This document shows positions 17,078 through 25,772 of a stretch of 64,000 nt of DNA, in pieces. A program made the translations under genes and the position numbers. The notes under the pieces were generated by a model. It saw only the letters and a program-made list of their open reading frames with translations. It searched no databases and was not told the DNA's origin. How positions within the stretch are numbered: the stretch's first letter is position 1; each line of letters starts with the position of its first letter. The DNA is from Bacteroidaceae bacterium (GTDB lineage: Bacteria > Bacteroidota > Bacteroidia > Bacteroidales > Bacteroidaceae). The stretch lies in assembly GCA_017466065.1 (NCBI GenBank), contig JAFTUV010000025.1, positions 62,001 to 126,000 on the forward strand, read 5' to 3'.

Positions 17078-18340
17078 TTACATCTTAATCTGGGGAATAT
17101 TTGTGTATTCTCCTGTGATAATCTCGAAGTCGGGGTGTACCTCTGCGAAAGCATTGTCCTCAATTTCTACACCCTCGGGTACATAAACCTGTTTTACGTT
17201 GGGGCACTTCTCTATAGCCCATGCACCGATGGTCTTTGTTCCTTCGGGGAATATTACAATCTCCAGGCTCTCTAAACCTTTAAGAGTCTCTTTACCGTAG
17301 TACTCGGCGGGCTTCATCTCAATAACTGTAGCCTTGGGTGCTACATAGTAGATACTCTTGTCACGATATATAACATTCGAATAGCTCTCCATCATTGTGT
17401 TCTCGGGGTCTACATATACGCTCTCGATGTTGGGAGCCTGTCTCGACCACAATGCACCATAGTCGCCGAATGTATTGATGTTTTTGCCAAGGTACAACTC
17501 GCGAATATTTTCACCGTTAATTGAATCGGGGTCGAATGATGTCAGTGTGAAACCGGCTGCACTGAAGGGAACCACCAACTGCTCGCCTGGGTTCTTGACT
17601 GTTGTAATTGTTACATGATTGTATTTGTAACCGTAGATGAAGTTCTCGTCCTCGTAAATCTGCGCATCTATCATAGTGGGTGCGTAACCGTAATACGAGT
17701 TTACATCGTCCATCGTAAATCTTTTATTGTTTGTAGGGTCGCTTACGTACCATTTGTCGTTCACATACACATAGTTCCATGCGTGTCCGAATCCTTGCAT
17801 CATTCCGTTTACATTAACGCAAGGAATACTTTGCGAGTGCAACATTACATGAAGCAGGTTGGCATATCCCTGGCACACTGCCATTTTGTTCTTGAATACA
17901 AAATAGGGGTCTTGGCTCACCTGAATTGTGTCGACCTCGCTCGGTACGTAATATGTTGTATTACCATATACATACTCGAAAATCTTGGTATATTTGCTTG
18001 CATCGGTAGTGCTTCCTGTTACAAGTGAATCGGTGTAGTTCTTAATTTCGTTATACTCTTCATCTGTAATGTTTATGTTGTATAACTTATTTGCAATAGA
18101 GGGGCCCACCTTGTTCAAAATGTCGCGTACGGTCTTTGGTCCTCCGCCATACATATTTCCCGGCGCGTCATAAAGAGACATAAGGTTTGTTGAACCGTCG
18201 TCTTTGGGGAACTCAATGGTATATTGCGGTTTCTGTACTGTTACCTCATTGTCGAGGTCGAGTGCATATTTGTCGCTGTCGGCGCAACTTGCAGCAAGAA
18301 ATGCTGCAATAGGTAATAAAAATGCGTAATGTTTTCTCAT
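17078..18340 (-). CDS. Lipoprotein with transglutaminase-like and leucine-rich (LRR_5) domains
   Basis: 420 residues; signal MRKHYAFLLPIAAFLAASC makes it a lipoprotein. Residues ~90-235 are a transglutaminase/cysteine-protease-like domain: Cys in KMAVCQGYANLLHVML, His in GFGHAWNYVYV and Asp in WYVSDPTNN form the expected catalytic triad in order. The C-terminal ~150 residues are leucine-rich repeats of the BspA/LRR_5 type (ESVYVDPENTMM, LESLEIVIFPEGTKTIGAWA, VKQVYVPEGVEI), a surface-binding module of Bacteroidales and oral bacteria. It probably acts at the cell surface as a peptidase or cross-linking enzyme held to a target by its repeats; the substrate is unknown. Monocistronic. Confidence 0.82.
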   Translation of the reverse strand: MRKHYAFLLPIAAFLAASCADSDKYALDLDNEVTVQKPQYTIEFPKDDGSTNLMSLYDAPGNMYGGGPKTVRDILNKVGPSIANKLYNINITDEEYNEIKNYTDSLVTGSTTDASKYTKIFEYVYGNTTYYVPSEVDTIQVSQDPYFVFKNKMAVCQGYANLLHVMLHSQSIPCVNVNGMMQGFGHAWNYVYVNDKWYVSDPTNNKRFTMDDVNSYYGYAPTMIDAQIYEDENFIYGYKYNHVTITTVKNPGEQLVVPFSAAGFTLTSFDPDSINGENIRELYLGKNINTFGDYGALWSRQAPNIESVYVDPENTMMESYSNVIYRDKSIYYVAPKATVIEMKPAEYYGKETLKGLESLEIVIFPEGTKTIGAWAIEKCPNVKQVYVPEGVEIEDNAFAEVHPDFEIITGEYTNIPQIKM

Positions 18341-18516
18341 GTTGTTACTTTTAAAGTTATTAATCAGTTTTATTTCTCAAATATATATATCAATTTGCAA
18401 ATTTATAAATAAAAAATAATACTTTAACTTTTTTTTGCCAAAAGCATTGGTCTATTCTTTAATTTTAGAAGTTTTCACTATATTCGCGTTCTATACGGTT
18501 TTGTTCATTATAATAT

Positions 18517-19068
18517 ATGAGATACAATATTCTGATATTAAGTATAATCTCTTTGTTTGTGGCAAACAGACCGCTTGCAGCTCAAAGACGTGATGCCGTT
18601 AAAACCTCAACCGACCTGCTTATGTTTGCTTCTGCGGCTGTAGGCGCGGGTGTTGCCCTTATAAAAAGTGACAATAAAGGAGTGCTGCAACTTGTCGAGG
18701 GGTGTGCAACTTCGGTTGCTGCCGCCTATTTGCTTAAATATACAGTAAGTAAACGACGTCCCGATGGCAGTGATAATAATTCTTTTCCATCGAACCATAC
18801 AGGCGTTGCTTTTGCCGGTGCAACATTCCTGTATAAGCGTTACGGATGGCAGTGGGGTGTACCTGCCTATTTGGTTGCTGCATACGTGGGGTGGGGGCGT
18901 ATCTATTCTGAACGTCACGATGCCTGGGATGTTCTTGCCGGTGCTGCAATAGGTACAGGCTCTGCATTGCTGTTTACAAAATCTTTTTCCAAGCAACATG
19001 AGGTTGTCGTTGCACCACTTATTTCGCCCGAGGTAGATTGCGGAATACATTTTTCGATGAGATTTTAG
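18517..19068 (+). CDS. PAP2-family phosphatase
   Basis: 183 residues with a signal-anchor N-terminus and several membrane segments. All three phosphatase motifs are present: KYTVSKRRP (KX6RP), SFPSNHT (PSxH) and RIYSERHDAWD (RX5HX3D). The family dephosphorylates lipid phosphates: undecaprenyl pyrophosphate, phosphatidic acid, phosphatidylglycerol phosphate or lipid A phosphates. The predicted mature protein faces the periplasm. The short size and Bacteroidales context fit either lipid A 1- or 4'-phosphatases or undecaprenyl-PP phosphatase; sequence alone does not choose. Single gene. Confidence 0.87.
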   Translation: MRYNILILSIISLFVANRPLAAQRRDAVKTSTDLLMFASAAVGAGVALIKSDNKGVLQLVEGCATSVAAAYLLKYTVSKRRPDGSDNNSFPSNHTGVAFAGATFLYKRYGWQWGVPAYLVAAYVGWGRIYSERHDAWDVLAGAAIGTGSALLFTKSFSKQHEVVVAPLISPEVDCGIHFSMRF

Positions 19069-19206
19069 CGACTGTTTTATATGCTTTTTAAAACAGTTTA
19101 TAATTAGGTCATCATTTTATCACATCTTTTATGAAATGTGAAGATAGGCGTTTGAGAAAATGTGTTACCTTTGCACTGCAGGTTACAATAAACAATAGTT
19201 TTTATT

Positions 19207-20199
19207 ATGATAAATTCGGAATGGGAGAAAGTGGGCTACGTTAATGAGCCCGTTTCCGGTGATATTGATTTGAGAAACGAAATCCGCCGTATGTGCAAGG
19301 AAAAGAATGCGGTTATACTTGCACATTATTATACACGTGGCGAGGTACAGGATGTTGCCGATTTTGTTGGTGACAGTCTTGCGTTGGCGCAACAGGCCGA
19401 GAAGACATCGGCCGATATAATTGTGATGTGCGGTGTACATTTTATGGCCGAAACGAACAAGATTCTCTGCCCCGATAAAAAGGTGCTTATTCCCGACTTG
19501 AATGCCGGTTGTTCGCTTGCCGACAGCTGTCCGGCCGAGGAACTTGCAAAATTCAAAGAAGAGCATCCCGATTACAAAGTGATTGCCTATGTAAATACTT
19601 CGGCGGCTGTGAAAGCACTCACCGATATTGTCGTTACCTCGTCTAACGCCCGTGAGGTGGTTGAGAGTTTTCCGAAGGATGAAAAAATTATATTTGCTCC
19701 CGATAAGAATCTGGGAAACTATCTGAATGCAATAACCGGTCGCTCGATGATGTTGTGGAATGGCGGTTGCCATGTACACGAGGAGTTCTCTATCGAGAAA
19801 ATAGTGGAGTTGAAATGTGCTAATCCCGATGCAAAAGTTCTTGCTCACCCCGAGTGCAAAAGTGGGGTACTTGCCCTTGCCGATTTTGTAGGTTCCACTG
19901 CGGCAATTCTCTCTTTTGCACAGAAAGACGATTGTACGACATTTATTGTAGCAACCGAAAGTGGAATACTGCATGAGATGCAAAAACGATGCCCGCAGAA
20001 GAAATTTATTCCCGTACCTCCGTTTACCGGTAGCTGTGCATGTAACGAGTGCAATTATATGCGCCTTAATACATTGGAGAAGATATACAATACACTTAAG
20101 TATGAATGGCCCACAGTTGAACTTGATGGTACATTGCGGGAACGTGCGAAGCTGCCAATAGAACGCATGCTCGAAATTTCTGCAAAAATAGGAAAGTGA
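19207..20199 (+). CDS. nadA: Quinolinate synthase
   Basis: 330-residue [4Fe-4S] enzyme condensing iminoaspartate with dihydroxyacetone phosphate to quinolinate, the second step of NAD synthesis. Family motifs: AHYYTRGEVQDVADFVGDS, the first cluster Cys in VMCGVHFMAET, the second in GGCHVHEEF, and the third in the CNECNYMRLNTLEK region, plus HPEC and ATESGILHEM in the active site. Length is that of the longer bacterial NadA class. No nadB or nadC is adjacent. A TACCTTTG -7 box at 19166-19173 lies 34 bases before the ATG. Confidence 0.95.
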   Translation: MINSEWEKVGYVNEPVSGDIDLRNEIRRMCKEKNAVILAHYYTRGEVQDVADFVGDSLALAQQAEKTSADIIVMCGVHFMAETNKILCPDKKVLIPDLNAGCSLADSCPAEELAKFKEEHPDYKVIAYVNTSAAVKALTDIVVTSSNAREVVESFPKDEKIIFAPDKNLGNYLNAITGRSMMLWNGGCHVHEEFSIEKIVELKCANPDAKVLAHPECKSGVLALADFVGSTAAILSFAQKDDCTTFIVATESGILHEMQKRCPQKKFIPVPPFTGSCACNECNYMRLNTLEKIYNTLKYEWPTVELDGTLRERAKLPIERMLEISAKIGK

Positions 20200-20201
20200 T
20201 T

Positions 20202-20249
20202 CTTATATAAAATAATGCGAGAGGTATCTCTCGCATTATTTTATATAAG
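20202..20249. terminator. Bidirectional terminator nadA / lrgB
   Basis: 22-base stem (inner part AATAATGCGAGAG) around GTAT, between convergent genes; its right arm overlaps the last codons of lrgB. Confidence 0.8.
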
Positions 20250-20933
20250 TCCTTCGAAGATTATAGCTGCAACAACCGTTATTATTCCGGCAACTGCTAC
20301 CGACAGGCTGCTCATGGCACCCTCAATTTCGCCCAACTCCATGGCTTTGGCTGTTCCCATGACATGTGTCGAAGTTCCAATTGCTATACCTCTTGCAACA
20401 GGGTGCTTGACACCTGTTATACGGCATAAGAATTCACCTGCAATATTACCGAACAATCCGGTAATCATTATTGCGGCCACAGTTATGGCAATGTATCCGT
20501 TTAGTTCATCGGATAATCCAATACCAATGGCTGTGGTAATGGATTTAGGCAATAGTGTAACATATTCGACGTGTCCCAAGCGAAATATCAGCGACATTGC
20601 AAAAATTGTTGCACAACTTGTTATTACTCCCGAAGAGATACCAATGAGTATTGCTGTAAGGTTTTTTTTCAGCATTGCAAATTGCTCGTATAGCGGAATT
20701 GCAAGGCAAACGGTAGCCGGTGTAAGCAGATAACCGAGGTATTTTGCACTGCTGTTGTACGATTGGTAGTCGATATCCAAAATAACAAGTATTGTTATAG
20801 TAAGTGCTATTGCAATAAGCAACGGATTAAAGATAAATAGTTTGTATTTCCTCTTCAGAAGCAATCCTGCAATGTATGCACCAAGGCTTAAGATGAGTCC
20901 GAAATATTGCGAATCGCTTAACATCTCTTTCAT
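20241..20933 (-). CDS. lrgB: LrgB/CidB family membrane protein
   Basis: 230 residues, eight or so hydrophobic segments, with family motifs PKSITTAIGIGLSDELNG and GIAIGTSTHVMGTAKAMELGEIEGAMSSL. The start at 20933 is chosen because the ATG overlaps the lrgA stop in an ATGA, a sign of translational coupling; the frame is open further upstream but that would overlap lrgA entirely. LrgAB/CidAB-type pairs affect murein hydrolase export, programmed lysis or export of small carboxylates such as glycolate/pyruvate, depending on the organism. Inner membrane. Confidence 0.9.
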   Translation of the reverse strand: MKEMLSDSQYFGLILSLGAYIAGLLLKRKYKLFIFNPLLIAIALTITILVILDIDYQSYNSSAKYLGYLLTPATVCLAIPLYEQFAMLKKNLTAILIGISSGVITSCATIFAMSLIFRLGHVEYVTLLPKSITTAIGIGLSDELNGYIAITVAAIMITGLFGNIAGEFLCRITGVKHPVARGIAIGTSTHVMGTAKAMELGEIEGAMSSLSVAVAGIITVVAAIIFEGLI

Positions 20934-21292
20934 TCCCTGCCTCCTTTCTGTTTGCGTCCTATGATGTATTGTGTCACCCTGCCTGCAACGGCCAACACTA
21001 TTACCGTCGACAGCAATGAAATAACAATTATTGCCGTTAAAAACTCTTGCATTATTCCCCACGAATCCATGAGCCCTACTGTTGCAGGAATAAACATAAG
21101 TGGCATCATGTAAATTAGAAATTTGCCGCTCTCCTTAACATGCGACAGTTTCAGTATCCCGCTTACAAGCAGAATAAATAAAATAATCATTCCGTAGATA
21201 CCGGCCGGAATAGGAAGCGGTATTGTGCGGTTCAACACTTCTCCAATGAATGTTATTGTCAATATGACTGTAAATTGTGCAATGTATTTCAT
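20930..21292 (-). CDS. lrgA: LrgA/CidA family holin-like protein
   Basis: 120 residues with four membrane segments and the family signature LPIPAGIYGMIILFILL, followed by ESGKFLIYMMPLMFIPATVGLM. It is the small holin-like partner of LrgB, with which it overlaps by 4 bases (ATGA). It lies 50 bases after a DUF4405 membrane protein gene on the same strand and may be read from the upstream glutaredoxin-like gene promoter. Confidence 0.9.
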   Translation of the reverse strand: MKYIAQFTVILTITFIGEVLNRTIPLPIPAGIYGMIILFILLVSGILKLSHVKESGKFLIYMMPLMFIPATVGLMDSWGIMQEFLTAIIVISLLSTVIVLAVAGRVTQYIIGRKQKGGRE

Positions 21293-21342
21293 ATAAAGAT
21301 GAAAATGCCGAAAGATATTGTGGAATTTTAAACAGCTGCTTC

Positions 21343-21768
21343 TTATTGTTTATTTATGCTTTTCAGCAGTATCGGAAATCGTTTGATAAGATGCCATATA
21401 GCAATAAGTGATAATATGATTCCTATCTTGTAGTGCCATATTCCCATTTTTGAATTGCCTCCCTCTACGTTTAGCAGTACAATTCCTGTGACCGATGCAA
21501 TTGCAAATATAAATGTGAGGCACAATGTTATTCGGCTTTTATTGCCGATTCCTCTCTTAAGTAGGTTTTTATACCATCCCCAGTGTGTTTTAATATGCAA
21601 TACTCCCGAAAAAATAAACAGCAAGGCTGTCAATGTGTGGCATACAGCCCAATAGTGCCATGTTGCATGGCTCCAGAAATGTCCTGCAATATGAAGCACG
21701 AACCCCGAGATTGCAGTTGCCGTAAAAGTAAACACCAACCACCAATCTATTATAAAAATATTCTTCAT
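21343..21768 (-). CDS. DUF4405 membrane protein
   Basis: 141 residues with four predicted membrane helices. Histidines on successive helices (FVLHIAGHFWSHATWHYWAVCHT, given here as helix 1-2 features at ~24-46; HIKTHWGW; IWHLIKRF) recall the heme-ligating pattern of small cytochrome b561-like proteins, to which DUF4405 is related. It may therefore be a membrane electron carrier, not proven. It lies 34 bases after a glutaredoxin-like gene and before lrgAB on the same strand. Confidence 0.75.
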   Translation of the reverse strand: MKNIFIIDWWLVFTFTATAISGFVLHIAGHFWSHATWHYWAVCHTLTALLFIFSGVLHIKTHWGWYKNLLKRGIGNKSRITLCLTFIFAIASVTGIVLLNVEGGNSKMGIWHYKIGIILSLIAIWHLIKRFPILLKSINKQ

Positions 21769-21802
21769 CTCTGTTGTTTTTTTTCAGTTTGTCGTGTAGT
21801 TG

Positions 21803-22063
21803 TCACTCCAACAAGGAGTTAAGAATTTTCTTTACCTCGTTCTTGGTTATTCCGCCTTCGTGAACTTTTTCTCCATCGACGTAGAATGTAGGTACATAAT
21901 AGTAGTCGAAAGAGTTTGCATAATCAATCTGCATGGTCTCCTCGATACATTCCGGGTTGATAAGCCGGAAAACTTCGTTCTCCTCCTTCAATTCGTCAAT
22001 ATAATTGAAAGCACGCTTGCAGAACGGGCAACGTTCCTGATAAAAAATCTGTAATTTTTTCAT
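21803..22063 (-). CDS. Glutaredoxin-like thiol-disulfide protein
   Basis: 86 residues, the size of a minimal glutaredoxin. Active site CPFCKRA near the N-terminus (after KLQIFYQER), cis-Pro in YVPTFYVDGEKVHEGG. Reduces disulfides or transfers electrons in the cytoplasm; glutathione is not expected in this group of bacteria, so thioredoxin reductase or another low-molecular thiol probably recharges it. First gene of a possible unit with DUF4405 and lrgAB, with a consensus promoter just upstream. Confidence 0.85.
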   Translation of the reverse strand: MKKLQIFYQERCPFCKRAFNYIDELKEENEVFRLINPECIEETMQIDYANSFDYYYVPTFYVDGEKVHEGGITKNEVKKILNSLLE

Positions 22064-22092
22064 CTCAATATAGTTTTCTTTTTTGTTTCGTT

Positions 22093-22123
22093 CAAAGGTA
22101 GAAACTTCGTGGCGAATAACAAT
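22093..22123 (-). promoter_or_regulatory. Promoter of the glutaredoxin-like gene
   Basis: On the minus strand ATTG (complement of 22120-22123) and TACCTTTG (complement of 22093-22100) are 19 bases apart, matching the Bacteroidetes consensus. Predicted leader about 23 bases. Confidence 0.65.
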
Positions 22124-22197
22124 AGTCTAACGGTTAATAAAAAATAAAATAATCTATTCTTTTGTGCAATATTAATCTTGTTGTAAGTAGTGTCCTA

Positions 22198-22653
22198 TTA
22201 TAGATTTTCTATATTGGCTGAAATAAAGTCCCATTTCAACTCCAAATATTCTATCATTCTTTTTACAGCATCGTCTGATGGAATGAATTCATCACCATTT
22301 TCTCTTCTGTTGTCTTCTATAAGATTTATTTCGTGCATTTCCCAATTAAGATGTGCCGAACGTCGTAGTTTTTCGTGCTCTTCGTTGATGAATTCTATAA
22401 GTTCGGGCAATAAGGGTTGAAGTATCTTCCATTGTTTGTATAGCTCTGCTTTAAACGGAGGATATTTAAACATCATCGGCATGTATATAGTCTTGCTGTT
22501 TATCCATCTGCCGGCAGTTTCCGGAATATAAGATTTATAATCAAAATCCCACGCCGGGCCACAGTACCATTTGTTATCATTTTTTTCCTTGTATGTATAC
22601 CAACTGTTGGGGCCGTTAGGCTCGGGAGTTCCGGAAATGTTTTTGTGTACAGT
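22198..22653 (-). pseudogene. Truncated CotH-kinase-family gene (C-terminal remnant)
   Basis: The frame opens at a TAA (22654-22656) and has no ATG before codon 58 (22480-22482), yet the translation is protein-like throughout: WYCGPAWDFDYKSYIP, then MFKYPPFKAELYKQW and a charged helical end (INEEHEKLRRSAHLNWEM). The WDFDY motif and the following helices match the C-terminal part of CotH-type kinases, of which Bacteroidales carry secreted or lipoprotein versions. The first two thirds, including the ATP-binding residues, are missing, replaced by the end of the YidE-type transporter gene ~40 bases upstream. A 94-residue protein from the inner ATG is possible but would lack the active site. Confidence 0.62.
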
Positions 22654-22694
22654 TTAAACTGTAGATTTTTATATATGAAGCAGTTATATAAATA

Positions 22695-24362
22695 TTATAT
22701 TACCATAAGAACCAGCAATTGTGCCACAAGTACCCGTAGGAACATTACAACAGGATATACGGTAGCGTATCCGAGCGCAGGCATATCATTTCCCGATACT
22801 GTGTTTGAGTATCCAAGTGCAGGTGGGTTGGTTGTGCTACCGGCAATAAGGCCCATTAAAGTGTAGTAATTCATCTTCAATTTAAGACGGGCAAACAACC
22901 CTACAAGCATAACCGGCAATACGGTGATGATGAATCCGTATCCAATCCAATTGTAACCACCGTTTACAATTGCATCTATAAATCCGTCACCGGCACCAAT
23001 TCCCACACCTGCAAGGAACATTGCAAGGCCGATTTCACGCAACATAAGGTTGGCACTCATTGTGGTGTAGGTAACCAAATGGAAATGCGGACCGAAGCGT
23101 CCGATAAGGATGGCTACGATAAGCGGGCCGCCTGCCAATCCCAATTTTACCGGTTGCGGAATATTCACTAATGGAATAGAACCTAATAAAACTCCAAGTG
23201 CAATACCGAAAAATATTGTCAGCAACTGCGGTTCGCGCAGTTTCTTCAGCGAGTTACCCAATACATTGGCAACCTGCTCTATTGCACTTTCATTGCCGAC
23301 AACCATCACTCTGTCGCCCATCTGTAACTCCATACCTTGATAAGGGATAAGGTCGATACCGGCACGATTTACACGTGTGATATTGATGCCATACTTTGTG
23401 CGTAAACGCAGGTCGGAGAATTTCTTGCCATTTATTTCGGGCTTTGTGATAACTATACGTCTCGACACAAGTTGCACCTGTGATTCGCCGAATGTACCCC
23501 ATTCTTCTTTGCTTATCTCAATTCTTTGGCCGAAGAAAACCGAAACTGCCTCACTGTCTTCGGGAGAACAAATAACACGTAATTTTTCGCCCAATTTCAA
23601 AGGACTCTCACCATCGGCTATGGTTATACTTCCATCGTGGTGCATTATACGCGAAATTACAAACTGTCTCTTAATCAATTCGCGAGCATGAGATATTGTC
23701 TGTCCTTGCAAAGCTGTGTTTGTAAACTCAACCGAAAGACGTTCAACATTAGTCTGTTCTCCGCGCATATCCTCGAGTGCTTTATTCTCCTCGCTGAAAT
23801 TAACCTTTGTAATAAAACGTATTGCAATAAGCGAGAGAATCACTCCAATGACACCAAGCGGGTAGGCTACTGCATAGCCAAGGGCAATAGTGTTGTCGTT
23901 TATACCTGTTGCATCGGTGTAGGCCTGTTGTGCTGCACCAAGTCCGGGGGTATTGGTTACTGCTCCGGACATAACACCTACCATTGTTGTTATAGGTGTA
24001 CCTGTTATAAGATGAATAACGTAGGTTGTAATGGCACCAAGAGCAACCACTGCGGCTCCACATCCGACCATCTTTAAACCTCCTTCTTTAAAGGAGGAGA
24101 AAAAACCGGGTCCCACCTGCAAACCTATGGAAAATACAAAAAGAATCAAACCGAATTCTTTAATGAAATGCAGTGTGTCGTGATTGACCGTCATGCCGAA
24201 ATGTCCGGCTGCGATACCTACAAACAAAATCCATGTGACACCGATAGAGACACCGGCGATTTTAATTCTGCCTAACATAACACCCGCGGCAATAACCAAC
24301 GACAGCACCAATACTGTGTGGGCAATACCGTCCCCTAAGAAAAGTGAATGTAACCAATCCAT
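22695..24362 (-). CDS. YidE/YbjL/AspT-family transporter with two TrkA-C domains
   Basis: 555-residue inner-membrane protein. The two halves each contain an AspT-YidE-YbjL duplication domain (GLILFVFSIGLQVGPGFFSSF in the first; LRMLREIGLAMFLAGVGIGAG-type motif in the second, near 440), with TNTPGLGAAQQAY and STTNPPALGYSNT as matching reentrant motifs. Between them lie two RCK/TrkA-C ligand-binding domains (~200-365; LRVICSPEDSEAVS and LQMGDRVMVVGNES). Known relatives exchange aspartate/alanine or dicarboxylates; the substrate here is unknown. A perfect-consensus promoter lies 87 bases upstream of the ATG. Confidence 0.87.
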   Translation of the reverse strand: MDWLHSLFLGDGIAHTVLVLSLVIAAGVMLGRIKIAGVSIGVTWILFVGIAAGHFGMTVNHDTLHFIKEFGLILFVFSIGLQVGPGFFSSFKEGGLKMVGCGAAVVALGAITTYVIHLITGTPITTMVGVMSGAVTNTPGLGAAQQAYTDATGINDNTIALGYAVAYPLGVIGVILSLIAIRFITKVNFSEENKALEDMRGEQTNVERLSVEFTNTALQGQTISHARELIKRQFVISRIMHHDGSITIADGESPLKLGEKLRVICSPEDSEAVSVFFGQRIEISKEEWGTFGESQVQLVSRRIVITKPEINGKKFSDLRLRTKYGINITRVNRAGIDLIPYQGMELQMGDRVMVVGNESAIEQVANVLGNSLKKLREPQLLTIFFGIALGVLLGSIPLVNIPQPVKLGLAGGPLIVAILIGRFGPHFHLVTYTTMSANLMLREIGLAMFLAGVGIGAGDGFIDAIVNGGYNWIGYGFIITVLPVMLVGLFARLKLKMNYYTLMGLIAGSTTNPPALGYSNTVSGNDMPALGYATVYPVVMFLRVLVAQLLVLMVI

Positions 24363-24455
24363 TGCAAATAAATGTGTAATAGTATTTAAAGATTAACTTG
24401 TTTTTCAATTACAGACTTTAAATTTTATTTCTGAATTTTATATAAAATTTGCATG

Positions 24456-24487
24456 CAAAGGTAGATATTATTGCTAAAATCGGCAAA
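24456..24487 (-). promoter_or_regulatory. Promoter of the YidE-type transporter gene
   Basis: On the minus strand TTTG (complement of 24484-24487), 20 bases, then TACCTTTG (complement of 24456-24463): a full consensus match. Leader about 87 bases. Confidence 0.75.
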
Positions 24488-24534
24488 TTATTGGAAGAGA
24501 AGATTTATATAAAACGCACAAACAAAAAACAAAC

Positions 24535-24570
24535 AAAAAACAGCAACTTGAATGAAAATTGCTGTTTTTT
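24535..24570 (-). terminator. tRNA-Gly terminator
   Basis: On the minus strand a TTGCTGTTTTTT arm pairs with AAAAAACAGCAA around a 12-base loop, just 3' of the tRNA: a U-rich intrinsic terminator. Confidence 0.75.
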
Positions 24571-24575
24571 GTTTG

Positions 24576-24648
24576 AGCGGTAAACGGGGCTCGAACCCGC
24601 GACCCTCAGCTTGGGAAGCTGATGCTCTACCAACTGAGCTACTACCGC
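24576..24648 (-). tRNA. tRNA-Gly (anticodon CCC)
   Basis: 73-base cloverleaf on the minus strand: acceptor GCGGTAG with TTACCGC (one G-U), D arm AGCTCAGTTGGTAGAGC, anticodon stem TCAGC/GCTGA with loop TTCCCAA (anticodon CCC), T arm GCGGGTTCGAGCCCCG region, discriminator T. The CCA end is not encoded. It reads GGG codons. A TATCTTCG -7 box lies just upstream (complement of 24670-24677 region). Confidence 0.93.
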
Positions 24649-24822
24649 ATCCACTATGAAAACAGTGCGAAGATACAACAATAATTTGAAGCAATAAGCT
24701 TTTTGACGCTTTTTTTTCAAGAAAGAATGGTGTTTCTTGATAAATTTGCTGTAACTTCGCGTCGATTTCAGTGACGTTTGGCACTTTTTAATAATCTAAA
24801 ACATCTGTAGGAATATTATATT

Positions 24823-25644
24823 ATGTCAAAATATCTTGTTGAGGATACACGTAAGGTGACAACGCATCGTCTTATAGAGATGAAGCGCAAGGGTGAGAAG
24901 ATTGCAATGCTTACTGCCTATGATTATACAATTGCATCGATAATTGACGGTGCCGGTGTCGATATAATACTTGTTGGCGACTCGGCTTCGAATGTGATGG
25001 CCGGTAACGTAACTACATTGCCCATTACACTCGACCAAATGATATACCACTCCAAATCGGTCGTTCGTGGTGTAAAACGTGCACTTGTAGTTACCGATAT
25101 GCCTTTCGGAACATATCAGGTGAACGCCGATGAAGCGGTAAAAAATGCCATACGCATAATGAAAGAGTCGCACTCCGATGCTCTGAAACTTGAGGGTGGT
25201 GAGGAGATTCTTCCCTCTATTCGCAAGATTCTTGATGCCGGTATTCCTATTATGGGACATCTTGGTCTTACACCTCAAAGTATTAATAAGTTTGGAACAT
25301 ACACTGTGCGTGCAAAGGATGAGGCAGAGGCTGCCAAATTGTGTCGTGATGCAAAATTATTGGAAGAGGCCGGTTGCTTTGCAATTGTGCTTGAGAAGAT
25401 TCCTGCGGTATTGGGCGCGAAGGTTGCAAGTGAACTTACAATTCCTGTTATTGGTATCGGTGCAGGTGGTGATGTGGATGGTCAGGTACTTGTATCTACC
25501 GATATGCTTGGAATGACAGCCGATTTCACTCCGCGATTCCTTCGTCGTTACGCCGATTTGCACACTGTAATAAGTGATGCTGTGGGCAATTATATTTGCG
25601 ATGTTAAGGAGTGTGATTTTCCTAACGAGAGCGAACAATACTGA
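24823..25644 (+). CDS. panB: 3-methyl-2-oxobutanoate hydroxymethyltransferase
   Basis: 273-residue TIM-barrel enzyme that makes ketopantoate from 2-ketoisovalerate and methylene-tetrahydrofolate, the first committed step to pantothenate and CoA. Motifs: [30 protein letters not shown] (metal and substrate site, residues ~29-58), [17 protein letters not shown] and [17 protein letters not shown]. Length is normal. No panC or panD is adjacent. A palindromic terminator follows. Confidence 0.95.
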   Translation: MSKYLVEDTRKVTTHRLIEMKRKGEKIAMLTAYDYTIASIIDGAGVDIILVGDSASNVMAGNVTTLPITLDQMIYHSKSVVRGVKRALVVTDMPFGTYQVNADEAVKNAIRIMKESHSDALKLEGGEEILPSIRKILDAGIPIMGHLGLTPQSINKFGTYTVRAKDEAEAAKLCRDAKLLEEAGCFAIVLEKIPAVLGAKVASELTIPVIGIGAGGDVDGQVLVSTDMLGMTADFTPRFLRRYADLHTVISDAVGNYICDVKECDFPNESEQY

Positions 25645-25684
25645 TAGGTGCTGTCGTATAGTAGCCAAACAGTTGTGACAAAAT

Positions 25685-25724
25685 AAATTATGCTTCGGCC
25701 GATGGACCGAAGCATAATTTTATT
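25685..25724. terminator. Bidirectional terminator panB / DUF4369 lipoprotein
   Basis: Inverted repeat AAATTATGCTTCGG with its complement around a ~9-base loop, T-rich on the right flank, located after panB and before the convergent lipoprotein gene. Confidence 0.75.
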
Positions 25725-25772
25725 TTAAGGCTCTGTTTATAACTTAATAGTCTTTTGATACACAATCTCTTG

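Noticed and set aside
20934..21062. Longer N-terminus for LrgB
   Set aside because: It would overlap lrgA fully; the ATGA overlap gives a better start.
22198..22482. Short complete gene from the inner ATG at 22482
   Set aside because: The same frame upstream is clearly protein-like and homologous to CotH, so the gene is truncated rather than short.
24488..24784. Open frames across the tRNA region
   Set aside because: They cover tRNA-Gly and its terminator on the same strand; no protein-like sequence.
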